The notes: a model not told the origin generated them from the sequence alone. 64,000 nt of DNA from an uncultured Kiritimatiellota bacterium (GCA_944389585.1 CALXMW010000002.1:62001-126000), one strand, 5' to 3'; positions 24,287 to 31,166 are shown, numbered from the stretch's first letter. Made by a program: numbers and translations.

Positions 24287-24897
24287 GTCCGTCTGCTCCT
24301 GTCATTGCCTTCCAGGCCGATAAAATCAACCCTTCCGGCGGTTTCGGTTGGACATTCATGCTTCCTCTCAGAAGCAACCAACGACACAAGATTACCATAA
24401 AAGCCCGAACGCGCGCAACAAAAAAAGAAAAATCAAAATCGCCCCCGCCTTTCCCTCATCCTGGCCGACCAAACCCGCCGTCGCCGACTGCCTAGTCAAC
24501 GCCCCCCAACCACTGACTACCACATCGGCGACCACTAGGACTTATGCCTTTTCGCGACTGCGCCGCCCCCGCCGCCCGAAATCTCGTCGCCTCCCCCCCC
24601 TCAATCCCCCTTCTTCCCGCTCGCGCGCGTCCCTCGCCCTTCCCCAAAAGCCGGCGGTTCACCCCCACAGACACCCACAAAAAGCCTCAAAAACCCCATT
24701 TTTCGGCAAAACCCCACTTTCCCAACCCTTTTGTCTTCCCCTCGAAACACTGTTCAACTCGTTTGCATCCAAGGCTCTATACTATATTCTTTCACACTCC
24801 CGCCTCCCCCGAAAAACCGCAAAACGCCACCCCACAAAAAAGTCCCCTGCGCCTTACTCTCCCAACGCCTCCAGCCCCAAAACCCACCCCCACAAAT
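24231..24897. other. Candidate invertible promoter/signal-peptide segment
   Basis: 667 bases bounded by inverted cores 2 and 3. It holds the cassette 2 signal-peptide codons (24231-24286), its ribosome site, a promoter candidate facing left, a C8 tract (24593-24600), and a long G-depleted stretch (about 24640-24897) leading up to core 3. A TTGCAT/TATTCT pair near 24770-24797 could be a rightward promoter, but no signal peptide follows it. No gene other than the start of cassette 2 is seen. Inversion at the cores would put the signal peptide in frame with cassette 3. Confidence 0.6.
24389..24418 (-). promoter_or_regulatory. Promoter candidate for the cassette 2 operon
   Basis: TTGCGC (24418-24413), 18-base spacer, TAATCT (24394-24389) with TGG just before it, on the minus strand. 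The leader to the ATG at 24286 would be near 95 bases. Confidence 0.5.
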
Positions 24898-24931
24898 AAA
24901 CGCCCCTTTGTTTGCCGCCGTCGAAAGCGAC
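24898..24931 (+). repeat. Core 3 of the cassette family
   Basis: 34 bases identical to cores 1 and 4. It is preceded by ACAAAT, which differs from the flank shared by cores 1 and 4, so similarity stops at the core edge. Confidence 0.9.
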
Positions 24932-25525
24932 GTCGTCGGCTACACGACGATCACGACTTCTCCTGGGTTCAATATGTTGGGGACGGTGTTCCAAGGGTTG
25001 GGCCAGGAGACGATTTCCCTCAACGAATTGTTGGATGGGGCTTTTGAGGAAGGGGATGAGGTCCAAGTCTTCCATAATGATACTGGAACTTATGCCGTCT
25101 TCAAGTTTTCGGGAGGGGAGTGGAAGACGGGGCCGTTCTCCGCAGACAGAAATCCGCTTTCTGTGGGCGACTCCTTTTGGATCAATACCCCCGACCATTC
25201 CGTCGACGTCACGCTCAAAGGATCCGTGAAGCGGGGCGATTTCCTGTTCCAGACAAATGGCGGCTTCCAAATGGTCTGCGTGGACTTTCCCACGGAAATC
25301 AAGTTGAACGATGGGAATGTCGAGTGGAGCGGGTTTCAGAACGGTGACGAGATTCAGATTGTCGACGAGACTGGGACTTATCGGAGGTATACGTTCTCCA
25401 CTTCGTCTGGGAAATGGATGACCGGCCCCTTTGAGGCCAATGTCACGCTCGCCGCAGGAAAGTCGTTCTGGTTGCGATCCGCCAGTGCCGATGCCACAAT
25501 TCGCGTGAAATCTCCGCTTGAGTGA
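24908..25525 (+). CDS. Cassette 3: two-repeat exported-type protein lacking a signal peptide
   Basis: 205 residues from the TTG in the core. It begins [14 protein letters not shown]. Two repeats (F-N-M-L-G and F-Q-M-V-C starts) share G-D-E-V-Q-V-F or G-D-E-I-Q-I-V, then D-x-T-G-T-Y and W-x-T-G-P-F, and end with S-F-W. The upstream frame stays open but gives a proline/lysine-rich peptide that is no signal sequence, and the leader is G-poor. Probably a silent cassette in the present orientation. PEP-CTERM gene 3 starts 33 bases downstream. Confidence 0.7.
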   Translation: MFAAVESDVVGYTTITTSPGFNMLGTVFQGLGQETISLNELLDGAFEEGDEVQVFHNDTGTYAVFKFSGGEWKTGPFSADRNPLSVGDSFWINTPDHSVDVTLKGSVKRGDFLFQTNGGFQMVCVDFPTEIKLNDGNVEWSGFQNGDEIQIVDETGTYRRYTFSTSSGKWMTGPFEANVTLAAGKSFWLRSASADATIRVKSPLE

Positions 25526-25558
25526 TTGTCTTTGGTTTAACCTTAAAAGGAAAGCGTT

Positions 25559-26107
25559 ATGAAGAAATTATTGCTGATTACCTTCTCCCTGTGCATGACA
25601 GCCGGGGCGTTGCATGCTTCGCAAATTACGTGGGGCTCCGTGTACGATACAGCGCTGGAGGCATCGCCGTCTGGCGGGGATATCGCGAACTACGTGGCTT
25701 ATCTCTGCGTCGGCGATGCCACTGTGGCGCAGCAGACGATTGCCACCATCCAGAACACGCAAGCTTGGGATTCTTCTATCGCGGTCGCGCAAGTCAATCT
25801 AACGCCTTATGGGAATGGCGGCATCGTTTATGCAGAAAGCGCCGCTAATATGCCCACAGTCGAAGCTGGAACTCACTCTTTCTACGTGGTCATCGTTGAC
25901 GCGAACAGCGAATGGTTCATTGTCAGCTCCGTGAAGGAGGGGACAACGATTGAGCCTCCATCCCCGCTTGGCCAGGGGCTTGAATGGACTATTGCAGAGT
26001 TGGACGATCTGACTGGCAATGGATGGCAGCCGATCCCGGAGCCGACGGTGCTGGCGTTGTTGGCGCTGGGCGTGGCGGGGGTGGCGCTTCGCCGGCGCGT
26101 GGCGTGA
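25559..26107 (+). CDS. PEP-CTERM protein 3, partner of cassette 3
   Basis: 182 residues: signal peptide M-K-K-L-L-L-I-T-F-S ending L-H-A-S, mature start I-T-W-G, a beta-rich body, then W-Q-P-I-P-E-P-T, hydrophobic helix and R-R-R-V-A. AAAGGAAAG precedes the ATG. Its 3' end together with the following repeat is duplicated in reverse at 21311-21653. It would be expressed together with cassette 3 if a promoter faces right. Confidence 0.87.
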   Translation: MKKLLLITFSLCMTAGALHASQITWGSVYDTALEASPSGGDIANYVAYLCVGDATVAQQTIATIQNTQAWDSSIAVAQVNLTPYGNGGIVYAESAANMPTVEAGTHSFYVVIVDANSEWFIVSSVKEGTTIEPPSPLGQGLEWTIAELDDLTGNGWQPIPEPTVLALLALGVAGVALRRRVA

Positions 26108-26412
26108 GTGCGAGCCTAGCCCACAAAGAGGCTCCCGGCATCCGCCGGGGGCTTCGCTTTTGCGTGGGGCTGGGACCACTGGGACCACTGGGACGGGCGG
26201 GCCGCACTGGGACTACGAAGGGCTCTGGGGCGGGGCCGTGCGCATTGGGGCGGGGCCTGGATGGCGCAGGTGGGGCCACGGGCGATGTGGGCCGGGGCCG
26301 TGGGGCGATGTGGGCGTGGCATGGGTACGGAGCGTTGCCGGCGCCGCCTTGGCGGCGCGTCCCAGTGGTCCCAGCCGTCCCAGTTGTCCCATCGCGGCGT
26401 GGCCGCGAAGCG
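26092..26412 (+). repeat. Right arm of the long inverted repeat, including MITE-like copy C
   Basis: Starts within the last codons of PEP-CTERM gene 3, includes its terminator, and a MITE-like copy (26170-26390) bounded by CTGGGACCA units on the left and reversed units on the right. It aligns in reverse to 21311-21653. The two arms bracket 4.4 kb holding RipA-like gene 1, cassettes 2 and 3 and their partners. Between 26412 and 26508 nothing recognisable is present. Confidence 0.8.
26131..26161 (+). terminator. Terminator after PEP-CTERM gene 3
   Basis: GCTCCCGGC-ATCC-GCCGGGGGC followed by TTCGCTTTT, 23 bases after the stop. Confidence 0.75.
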
Positions 26413-26508
26413 GTGCGAGCCTTGTGGCTCCAGATTGCAAGGCTTTGGGGGAGCCTCGTTGTGAAGGCGATGATAACCACTTGTGGTCGTATATGGCATA
26501 ATGGCATC

Positions 26509-26778
26509 ATGAAAACAGTGCGAGTGCCCAGCTTAAGCGCCCCAGAGGCGCAGGCGCAGTGGGAGGCCGTCATCAAGGCTTTCCGTGTGGAGGATTTGCG
26601 CAGGGAGCAGGAAGCGCAGGCGCGTTTCGCCGCGGAGCGGCGCCGTAGCATTTTCACCGCCGTGCAAGGGGCCGAGCCCGGGCATGAACGCGCTTCGTCC
26701 GCGATTGGTCGTCGTGGCCGGGCCGAATGGCTCCGGCAAGACTTTCCCCTGCTTTTATTCATGCGTGGCCATGCGTGA
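26509..26778 (+). CDS. Small protein ahead of a zeta-toxin-like remnant, possible degenerate antitoxin
   Basis: 89 residues: M-K-T-V-R-V-P-S-L-S then a charged helical stretch of about 45 residues rich in Arg, Glu and Gln. After about residue 58 it overlaps the toxin-like remnant in another frame, so the last about 30 residues may be read-through after loss of the original stop. A CATAAT box with TGG before it lies eight bases ahead of the ATG. Family not recognised; the antitoxin idea rests only on position. Confidence 0.4.
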   Translation: MKTVRVPSLSAPEAQAQWEAVIKAFRVEDLRREQEAQARFAAERRRSIFTAVQGAEPGHERASSAIGRRGRAEWLRQDFPLLLFMRGHA

Positions 26779-26797
26779 GTCCCTTAAGAACCTTTGA
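26684..26797 (+). pseudogene. Zeta-toxin-like/AAA remnant truncated after the Walker A motif
   Basis: ATG at 26684 opens 37 codons: M-N-A-L-R-P-R-L-V-V-V-A-G-P-N-G-S-G-K-T, the typical first strand and P-loop of zeta-type toxin kinases, then unrelated residues and a stop. More than 150 expected residues are missing. The deletion joint is near 26740, directly before the promoter of the relB-like gene. Confidence 0.6.
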
Positions 26798-26808
26798 GTG
26801 GGATGTGC

Positions 26809-26814
26809 TATACT
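26809..26814 (+). promoter_or_regulatory. Extended -10 promoter of the toxin-antitoxin pair
   Basis: TGTGC-TATACT, 23 bases before the ATG at 26837; no good -35 at standard spacing. The GAGAGG ribosome site lies between. Confidence 0.6.
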
Positions 26815-26836
26815 AAAACCAAAAAGAGAGGTTGTC

Positions 26837-27106
26837 ATGGCTACTTTGAGGGATTTGGAGAATCCGACGACGACGCTCCGCTTTGGGGCGCCTGGGGAGT
26901 CTTGGAGGAAGTCTGCGCAGATTCCGCTTGTGCGGGATTTGGAGTTGGAATCCGAAGGTTTGACGTTGGAGGATTTGGGGAACGGCCATTACGTCGTGCG
27001 CCGGTTGTCTGAAGAGGCCATTCAGGCCCTTCGCGAAGTGGATCGCGGCGAAACCACGACTTATGCCTCAGCGGACGACTTCCTCCGCGCCCACGGGATT
27101 GCGTGA
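26837..27106 (+). CDS. RelB/DinJ-like antitoxin of a type II toxin-antitoxin pair
   Basis: 89 residues. Acidic, with a C-terminal pattern of A-I-Q-A-L-R-E-V-D-R-G-E-T-T followed by F-L-R-A-H-G-I-A that resembles the toxin-binding tail of RelB-type antitoxins. It overlaps the toxin start (TGATG), the usual coupling. Identification leans on the toxin that follows. It likely autoregulates the pair through the promoter at 26809. Confidence 0.7.
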   Translation: MATLRDLENPTTTLRFGAPGESWRKSAQIPLVRDLELESEGLTLEDLGNGHYVVRRLSEEAIQALREVDRGETTTYASADDFLRAHGIA

Positions 27107-27378
27107 TGCGCGTTGTCGAGACGAAGCGCTTCGCGAAGGCGCTGAAGAAGTTGCTTGCCAATGGACTTGACGGCCGCTTGGTGGCGGACGCGGTGCGGTG
27201 GCTTGTCAACGGCCGTCAGCCTCCCTGCCCCTCCTATCGAGACCATGCGTTGGGCAACAATCTGAAGATGTGGCGCGAATTGCACCTGCGTGGCGACCTC
27301 TTGCTCGTCTACCAAATCGAAGGCGAAGCCCTCATCCTCATCCTGATTGGCTCACACAATCAAGTCTTCAACAAGTAG
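27106..27378 (+). CDS. YafQ/RelE-family mRNA interferase toxin
   Basis: 90 residues, the normal length. The YafQ pattern is present: Y-R-D-H (His47), R-E-L-H (His60), G-D-L-L-L-V-Y (Asp64) and I-G-S-H-N-Q-V-F (His84, Phe88), corresponding to the catalytic residues of this ribosome-dependent endonuclease family. It should cleave mRNA at translating ribosomes when freed from the antitoxin. The pair sits within the island and may help to retain it. Confidence 0.85.
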   Translation: MRVVETKRFAKALKKLLANGLDGRLVADAVRWLVNGRQPPCPSYRDHALGNNLKMWRELHLRGDLLLVYQIEGEALILILIGSHNQVFNK

Positions 27379-27420
27379 GCGGCCAACTGACCGTTCGAGC
27401 CATCTTCATTCGTGCAAGAA

Positions 27421-27451
27421 GCCCCCGGCATCCGCCGGGGGTTTCTTATTC
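27421..27451. terminator. Terminator between the toxin gene and RipA-like gene 2
   Basis: GCCCCCGGC-ATCC-GCCGGGGG followed by TTTCTTATT; the reverse strand also has CTTCTTG, so it may serve both converging units. Confidence 0.7.
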
Positions 27452-27509
27452 ATTCCTGCTCCCGCGTATTTTCGCGCGGTTTGCCAGAGGTTAGGAGCGC
27501 ACTACGCGA

Positions 27510-28262
27510 TTATAAGATAGAGCTCTTGATACTTCTACTAAGGAGCAAGAAGATTGCTCCCAAAACAAAGCTTAAAAGGGCCGCCGCAATACCAATCGCC
27601 ACGCCACTCTGGAGCAACCAGACAATGCTTTGTCGAAGTCCCGCATCGATGCACAGGATATGAAGCAGAGCCAGCGTCACCCAGATAACCAAAGAGACAA
27701 TCCCAACTGCAATATTGATTCTAGAGGGCGAAAACCTGCCCTGTTCGGTGGACAAGCAGTAAGTATCCCGTGCATGCGATTCGTTGCTTTTCTGGAAGCT
27801 AGGATGTTGCCAATGGTTGAAACCTGCAAACGTTTTGATGATGTGGCTCCGTTGCGAATCCTCCCTTTTTTCTGTCTCAACAATCAATTCCCCATAGAGC
27901 GAAATCATGTCCTCATACATCTCATACCAAGCTTTTGACCCCTTCGCCATGCAAATCCAAAGATAGGCGAACACCATCCCAAAGAGCGCAATCCCCAGTG
28001 CCTGCCAATGGATAAGTTGCGAGTTTAACAATAACTCTCGCGCCCGCTCCTGCACCATCAACATGCCATAGCCCGCATACGCCAATGCCAGAAACGTTCC
28101 CAGCAAGATTGACCGTTGCCACTGCGAGTTCAGTTCCAACGCTCTTCCCGCCCACAACACCTCCTGAATATCCTTCAGGGACAAACAATCCTTCTCCTGC
28201 TTCACCTCACCACTCCCTTTTGAAGCCTCTTTCACGCTTTTCCGTGATGCCCTCTTGTACAT
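27510..28262 (-). CDS. RipA-like four-helix membrane protein 2
   Basis: 250 residues, paralogue of the protein at 21659. The block D-I-Q-E-V-L-W-A-G-R-A-L-E-L-N-S-Q-W-Q-R is almost the same and the encoding DNA remains very similar, while the C-terminal half has drifted. Four membrane segments in the same places, with P-S-R-I-N-I-A-V-G before the third. The start overlaps the stop of the upstream gene (TAATG), so it is tightly coupled, unlike copy 1. Last gene of the cassette 4 operon. Confidence 0.65.
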   Translation of the reverse strand: MYKRASRKSVKEASKGSGEVKQEKDCLSLKDIQEVLWAGRALELNSQWQRSILLGTFLALAYAGYGMLMVQERARELLLNSQLIHWQALGIALFGMVFAYLWICMAKGSKAWYEMYEDMISLYGELIVETEKREDSQRSHIIKTFAGFNHWQHPSFQKSNESHARDTYCLSTEQGRFSPSRINIAVGIVSLVIWVTLALLHILCIDAGLRQSIVWLLQSGVAIGIAAALLSFVLGAIFLLLSRSIKSSIL

Positions 28263-28732
28263 TAGTCATTTCCCTTTGCATTTCCCTCCACCCAATAAAG
28301 CCTTAACAGCAAAGAATCGCTCTCCTCGCTAATCGTTGCCCAAGTGATCTTCGCCACTCGCTCCTTTGCAACAGAAGTATTAGGCGTATTTTCCGATGCG
28401 CGCGAAACGTAGATAACGACAACGAGGAAACTCAAGAACGCGGCAAAGATGAAGCAAAACAGCAAGGGAAGACGTTCGTTTATCCCATCCAAGAACCTCC
28501 AGAACCACCCTTTTTCCTTTTCTTCTTGGATCGGCATCTTCACCGTCAATGTGTTGGACTTAGCGCCTGACAGCGTGACAAGTAGCGCCTTCTCCGTACC
28601 ACTTGGGGTCGGCTTCTCCTCAGAGAAAGTGATGGTGATTGGCAAAGCCTGCCCACCCACCTTTCTGACCTCCTCAAGCACCCTAGACGCCACACCTAGA
28701 ACAGACTTCGCCCTCTCAATGTCATCATTCAT
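28262..28732 (-). CDS. Small single-span membrane protein
   Basis: 156 residues: N-terminal soluble part with a helix then a T-I-T-F-S-E and A-L-L-V-T-L-S strand region, one membrane segment in the middle (L-L-F-C-F-I-F-A-A-F-L-S-F-L-V-V-V-I), and a polar C-terminal tail of about 45 residues. ATG at 28732 follows GGAGG at eight bases. Family not recognised. It holds the same operon position as the gene at 22497. Confidence 0.6.
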   Translation of the reverse strand: MNDDIERAKSVLGVASRVLEEVRKVGGQALPITITFSEEKPTPSGTEKALLVTLSGAKSNTLTVKMPIQEEKEKGWFWRFLDGINERLPLLFCFIFAAFLSFLVVVIYVSRASENTPNTSVAKERVAKITWATISEESDSLLLRLYWVEGNAKGND

Positions 28733-28810
28733 CCCATATCCCTCCACACACGGCAAAACAATGCGAGGAGTTCGAACCCGAGACTCCTCGCACATGGACC
28801 ACGCTAAACG

Positions 28811-29371
28811 TTACCGCACTCTTCTGCGAAGCGCCACCCCCGCCACGCCCAGCGCCAACAACGCCAGCGAAGTGGGCTCGGGGATCGGTTGCCAATCCGT
28901 CTGAAAATCGTCTTCGACAAATGTGATGAATTGAACCATGCTTCCTGTTGGGTCGGCACTCGGATCATATGTCTCACCAACTTTAACACTCGAAATCAGG
29001 AAATGTGTCGCGACCTCAACATTTTTGCCGTTGAAGATAATCAGATAAAAATCGTGAGAACCAGACGCAACACCGTCCACGAAGATTTTCTCTGTATCCG
29101 TGGAGGGATCATAATAGCCCCCATCAGCCTGAGAAAGCGCCGAGTCAACAAACGTCGCTCCTCCAAAGTCTGAGGTAAAAGTGTAATTTTTGATTGCGTC
29201 AATAACATTGCTTTGCTCCCCACCATAGAGCAAGTATGCGATATTCCCCTCACCAAACGGCACTCCCTCCGGACCTGTCAGCGTGAGGCTTGGGTCGGTT
29301 TCCCACTGAATGGCGGCGGCCATTGAGACAGAACAAACGAACAACATTAAAAGCGACAGAATGCTTTTCAT
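28811..29371 (-). CDS. PEP-CTERM protein 4, partner of cassette 4
   Basis: 186 residues: signal peptide M-K-S-I-L-S-L-L-M-L ending M-A-A-A, mature I-Q-W-E, a beta-rich body, then W-Q-P-I-P-E-P-T-S, hydrophobic helix and R-R-R-V-R. ATG at 29371 has AAGGAG at eight bases; an ATG at 29377 is too close to it. It follows cassette 4 after 22 bases. Confidence 0.87.
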   Translation of the reverse strand: MKSILSLLMLFVCSVSMAAAIQWETDPSLTLTGPEGVPFGEGNIAYLLYGGEQSNVIDAIKNYTFTSDFGGATFVDSALSQADGGYYDPSTDTEKIFVDGVASGSHDFYLIIFNGKNVEVATHFLISSVKVGETYDPSADPTGSMVQFITFVEDDFQTDWQPIPEPTSLALLALGVAGVALRRRVR

Positions 29372-29393
29372 AACCATTTCTCCTTAAAGTGGG

Positions 29394-30044
29394 TTAGAAC
29401 GTGAGAACGCAATTATTCGCGGTTTTAATCCAAAATGCCGTTCCGACAGGGACGACATAAGTGCTATAGGTGGAACGGCCCTCACACCAAGCGGCACCCT
29501 TCTGGACACCGTCAAGCGAAGAGGTTGCACGATACGTCAGGACGGTGTATTTCGCCCCATCGTAAACCTGAATCGAATCGCCGACTTTAGGGGCGGAACA
29601 AACGATATCGTTGATGGCAATTGCCTGAGGGCGCGGATTGGCAACCATCGTGAGTGTATTTGCCTTGGTTTCCACGATGGCACGATCCCCAACGCGTCCG
29701 GCCATCATCATGGAGGGCGCAGAGGTCTTCACCCAAAAGGCTTCTCCTGGGGTAAATCTTTTCGTGCTATATGTGGAACGGCCTTCGCACCATGCAGGCC
29801 CCATCTGCTCGCCATTGAGGTTTGACGCCGCACGAAACGTCAAAACTTGATATTTGGAACCATCCCAATATTGGACGGCATCCCCCGCGACGAAGTCCCC
29901 AGAAAGAAAGTCGTTAATCGCGACGGAGGCATCTTCTTTTGTGGAATCCAGCGCCAAGAAGGGGACACCCACCATCGTGAATCCGTCCAAATTAAGCTCC
30001 GGAGACGCATATCCCACGACGTCGCTTTCGACGGCGGCAAACAA
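29394..30044 (-). CDS. Cassette 4: two-repeat exported-type protein lacking a signal peptide
   Basis: 216 residues from the TTG in the core. It starts [12 protein letters not shown]. Its two repeats are the most alike of the family, both containing [11 protein letters not shown] and a G-x-A-F-W-(V/I)-K-T end with G-D-x-(V/I)-Q-x-(W/Y)-D. No signal peptide or ribosome site precedes it; a G-poor leader on its coding strand separates it from ruvB upstream. It heads a four-gene operon (cassette, PEP-CTERM, single-span protein, RipA-like) that parallels the cassette 2 operon. Confidence 0.7.
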   Translation of the reverse strand: MFAAVESDVVGYASPELNLDGFTMVGVPFLALDSTKEDASVAINDFLSGDFVAGDAVQYWDGSKYQVLTFRAASNLNGEQMGPAWCEGRSTYSTKRFTPGEAFWVKTSAPSMMMAGRVGDRAIVETKANTLTMVANPRPQAIAINDIVCSAPKVGDSIQVYDGAKYTVLTYRATSSLDGVQKGAAWCEGRSTYSTYVVPVGTAFWIKTANNCVLTF

Positions 30045-30064
30045 AGGGGCGTTTTGGTGTGGGG
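30021..30064 (-). repeat. Island right boundary repeat containing core 4
   Basis: Perfect inverted copy of the 44 bases at 19114-19157. It marks the point where the low-GC island ends and the GC-rich ruvB region begins. Confidence 0.9.
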
Positions 30065-30136
30065 GTTTCTTTTGAGGAGGGGTTTGGGGGCGGGGCTTTT
30101 TTGAGGGGGTTTGGGGCGCGGGGGCGGAGGGTGTGC

Positions 30137-30142
30137 TATAAT
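30137..30142 (+). promoter_or_regulatory. Extended -10 promoter of ruvB (leaderless)
   Basis: GTGTGC-TATAAT ends nine bases before the ATG at 30152, so transcription would start within about two bases of the start codon. No Shine-Dalgarno sequence is possible. Confidence 0.65.
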
Positions 30143-30151
30143 GTGGGGATT

Positions 30152-31165
30152 ATGAGCACGAGGCCTTCGGAGGAGATGAATCGGCGGAACGCGGCGTTTG
30201 ACAATCGGCTGCGGCCGACGCGGTTCGATGAGTTCCTGGGGCAGCGGAAGGTGCGGGATCGGCTGATGTTGGCGGTGGAGGCGGCGTTGGGGCGGGGGGA
30301 GCAGCTGGATCATGTGTTGTTGTCGGGACCGCCGGGATTGGGGAAGACGACGTTGGCGTATATCTTGGGGGAGGCGATGGGGGTGCAGGTGAAGGCGACG
30401 AGCGGCCCGGTGATCGACAAGCCGGCGGATTTGGCGGGGTTGTTGACGTCGCTTGAGCCGGGGGATATCGTGTTCATCGATGAGATCCATCGGATGCAGC
30501 GGACGGTGGAGGAGTATCTGTATTCGGCGATGGAGGATTTCGTGATCGACATCCTGATCGACCAGGGGCCGAACGCGCGGAGCGTGCGTTTGGAGTTGCC
30601 GCGTTTCACGTTGGTGGGGGCGACGACGCGCAGCGGGTTGATCTCGGCGCCGTTGCGTTCGCGTTTCGGGTTGCAGAACCGGCTGGATTATTACGCGCAT
30701 GAGGAGTTGGCGCAGATCGTGGAGCGGAACGCGGGGAAGCTGGGGGTGGAGATCGACGCGCGTGGGGCGTTGGAGATCGCGGCGCGGAGCCGGGGGACGC
30801 CGCGCATCGCGAACAATCTGTTGCGGCGGGTGCGGGATTACGCGCAGGTGCGGGCGGACAACCGGATCACGGGGGAGGTGGCGGATCGGGCGTTGGCGTT
30901 GCTGGAGATCGACCCGCAGGGGTTGGATGAGATGGATGTGCGGATTTTGGAGGCCATCGTGGGGAAGTTCGGCGGGGGGCCGGTGGGGGTGGCGACGATC
31001 GCGGTGGCGGTGGGGGAGGAGCCGGAGACGGTGGAGGAGGTTTACGAGCCGTATCTGATCCAGGAGGGGTACATCGACCGGACGCCGAAGGGGCGCGTGG
31101 CGTTGCCGAAGGCTTACAGGCGCCTGGGGCTGGAACCGTTGGGGCGGCAGGAGTCGCTGTTCTGA
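30152..31165 (+). CDS. ruvB: Holliday junction branch migration ATPase RuvB
   Basis: 337 residues, normal length. Walker A G-P-P-G-L-G-K-T (59-66), Walker B D-E-I-H (110-113), sensor G-A-T-T-R, the arginine-finger context P-L-R-S-R-F-G and the C-terminal winged-helix domain ending Q-E-S-L-F are all present. It forms hexamers on RuvA-bound junctions during recombinational repair. It lies at the outer edge of the island. The mRNA appears leaderless; a GspG-like gene follows one base after the stop. Confidence 0.97.
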   Translation: MSTRPSEEMNRRNAAFDNRLRPTRFDEFLGQRKVRDRLMLAVEAALGRGEQLDHVLLSGPPGLGKTTLAYILGEAMGVQVKATSGPVIDKPADLAGLLTSLEPGDIVFIDEIHRMQRTVEEYLYSAMEDFVIDILIDQGPNARSVRLELPRFTLVGATTRSGLISAPLRSRFGLQNRLDYYAHEELAQIVERNAGKLGVEIDARGALEIAARSRGTPRIANNLLRRVRDYAQVRADNRITGEVADRALALLEIDPQGLDEMDVRILEAIVGKFGGGPVGVATIAVAVGEEPETVEEVYEPYLIQEGYIDRTPKGRVALPKAYRRLGLEPLGRQESLF

Positions 31166-31166
31166 G

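Noticed and set aside
24731..24907. An upstream open frame joined to cassette 3 as a possible signal peptide
   Set aside because: The translation is rich in Pro, Lys and Gln with no hydrophobic core adjacent to a cleavage site, and no ribosome site is present.
19114..30064. Prophage or integrative element
   Set aside because: No integrase, transposase, phage structural or plasmid gene is seen, and the boundaries are inverted rather than direct repeats.
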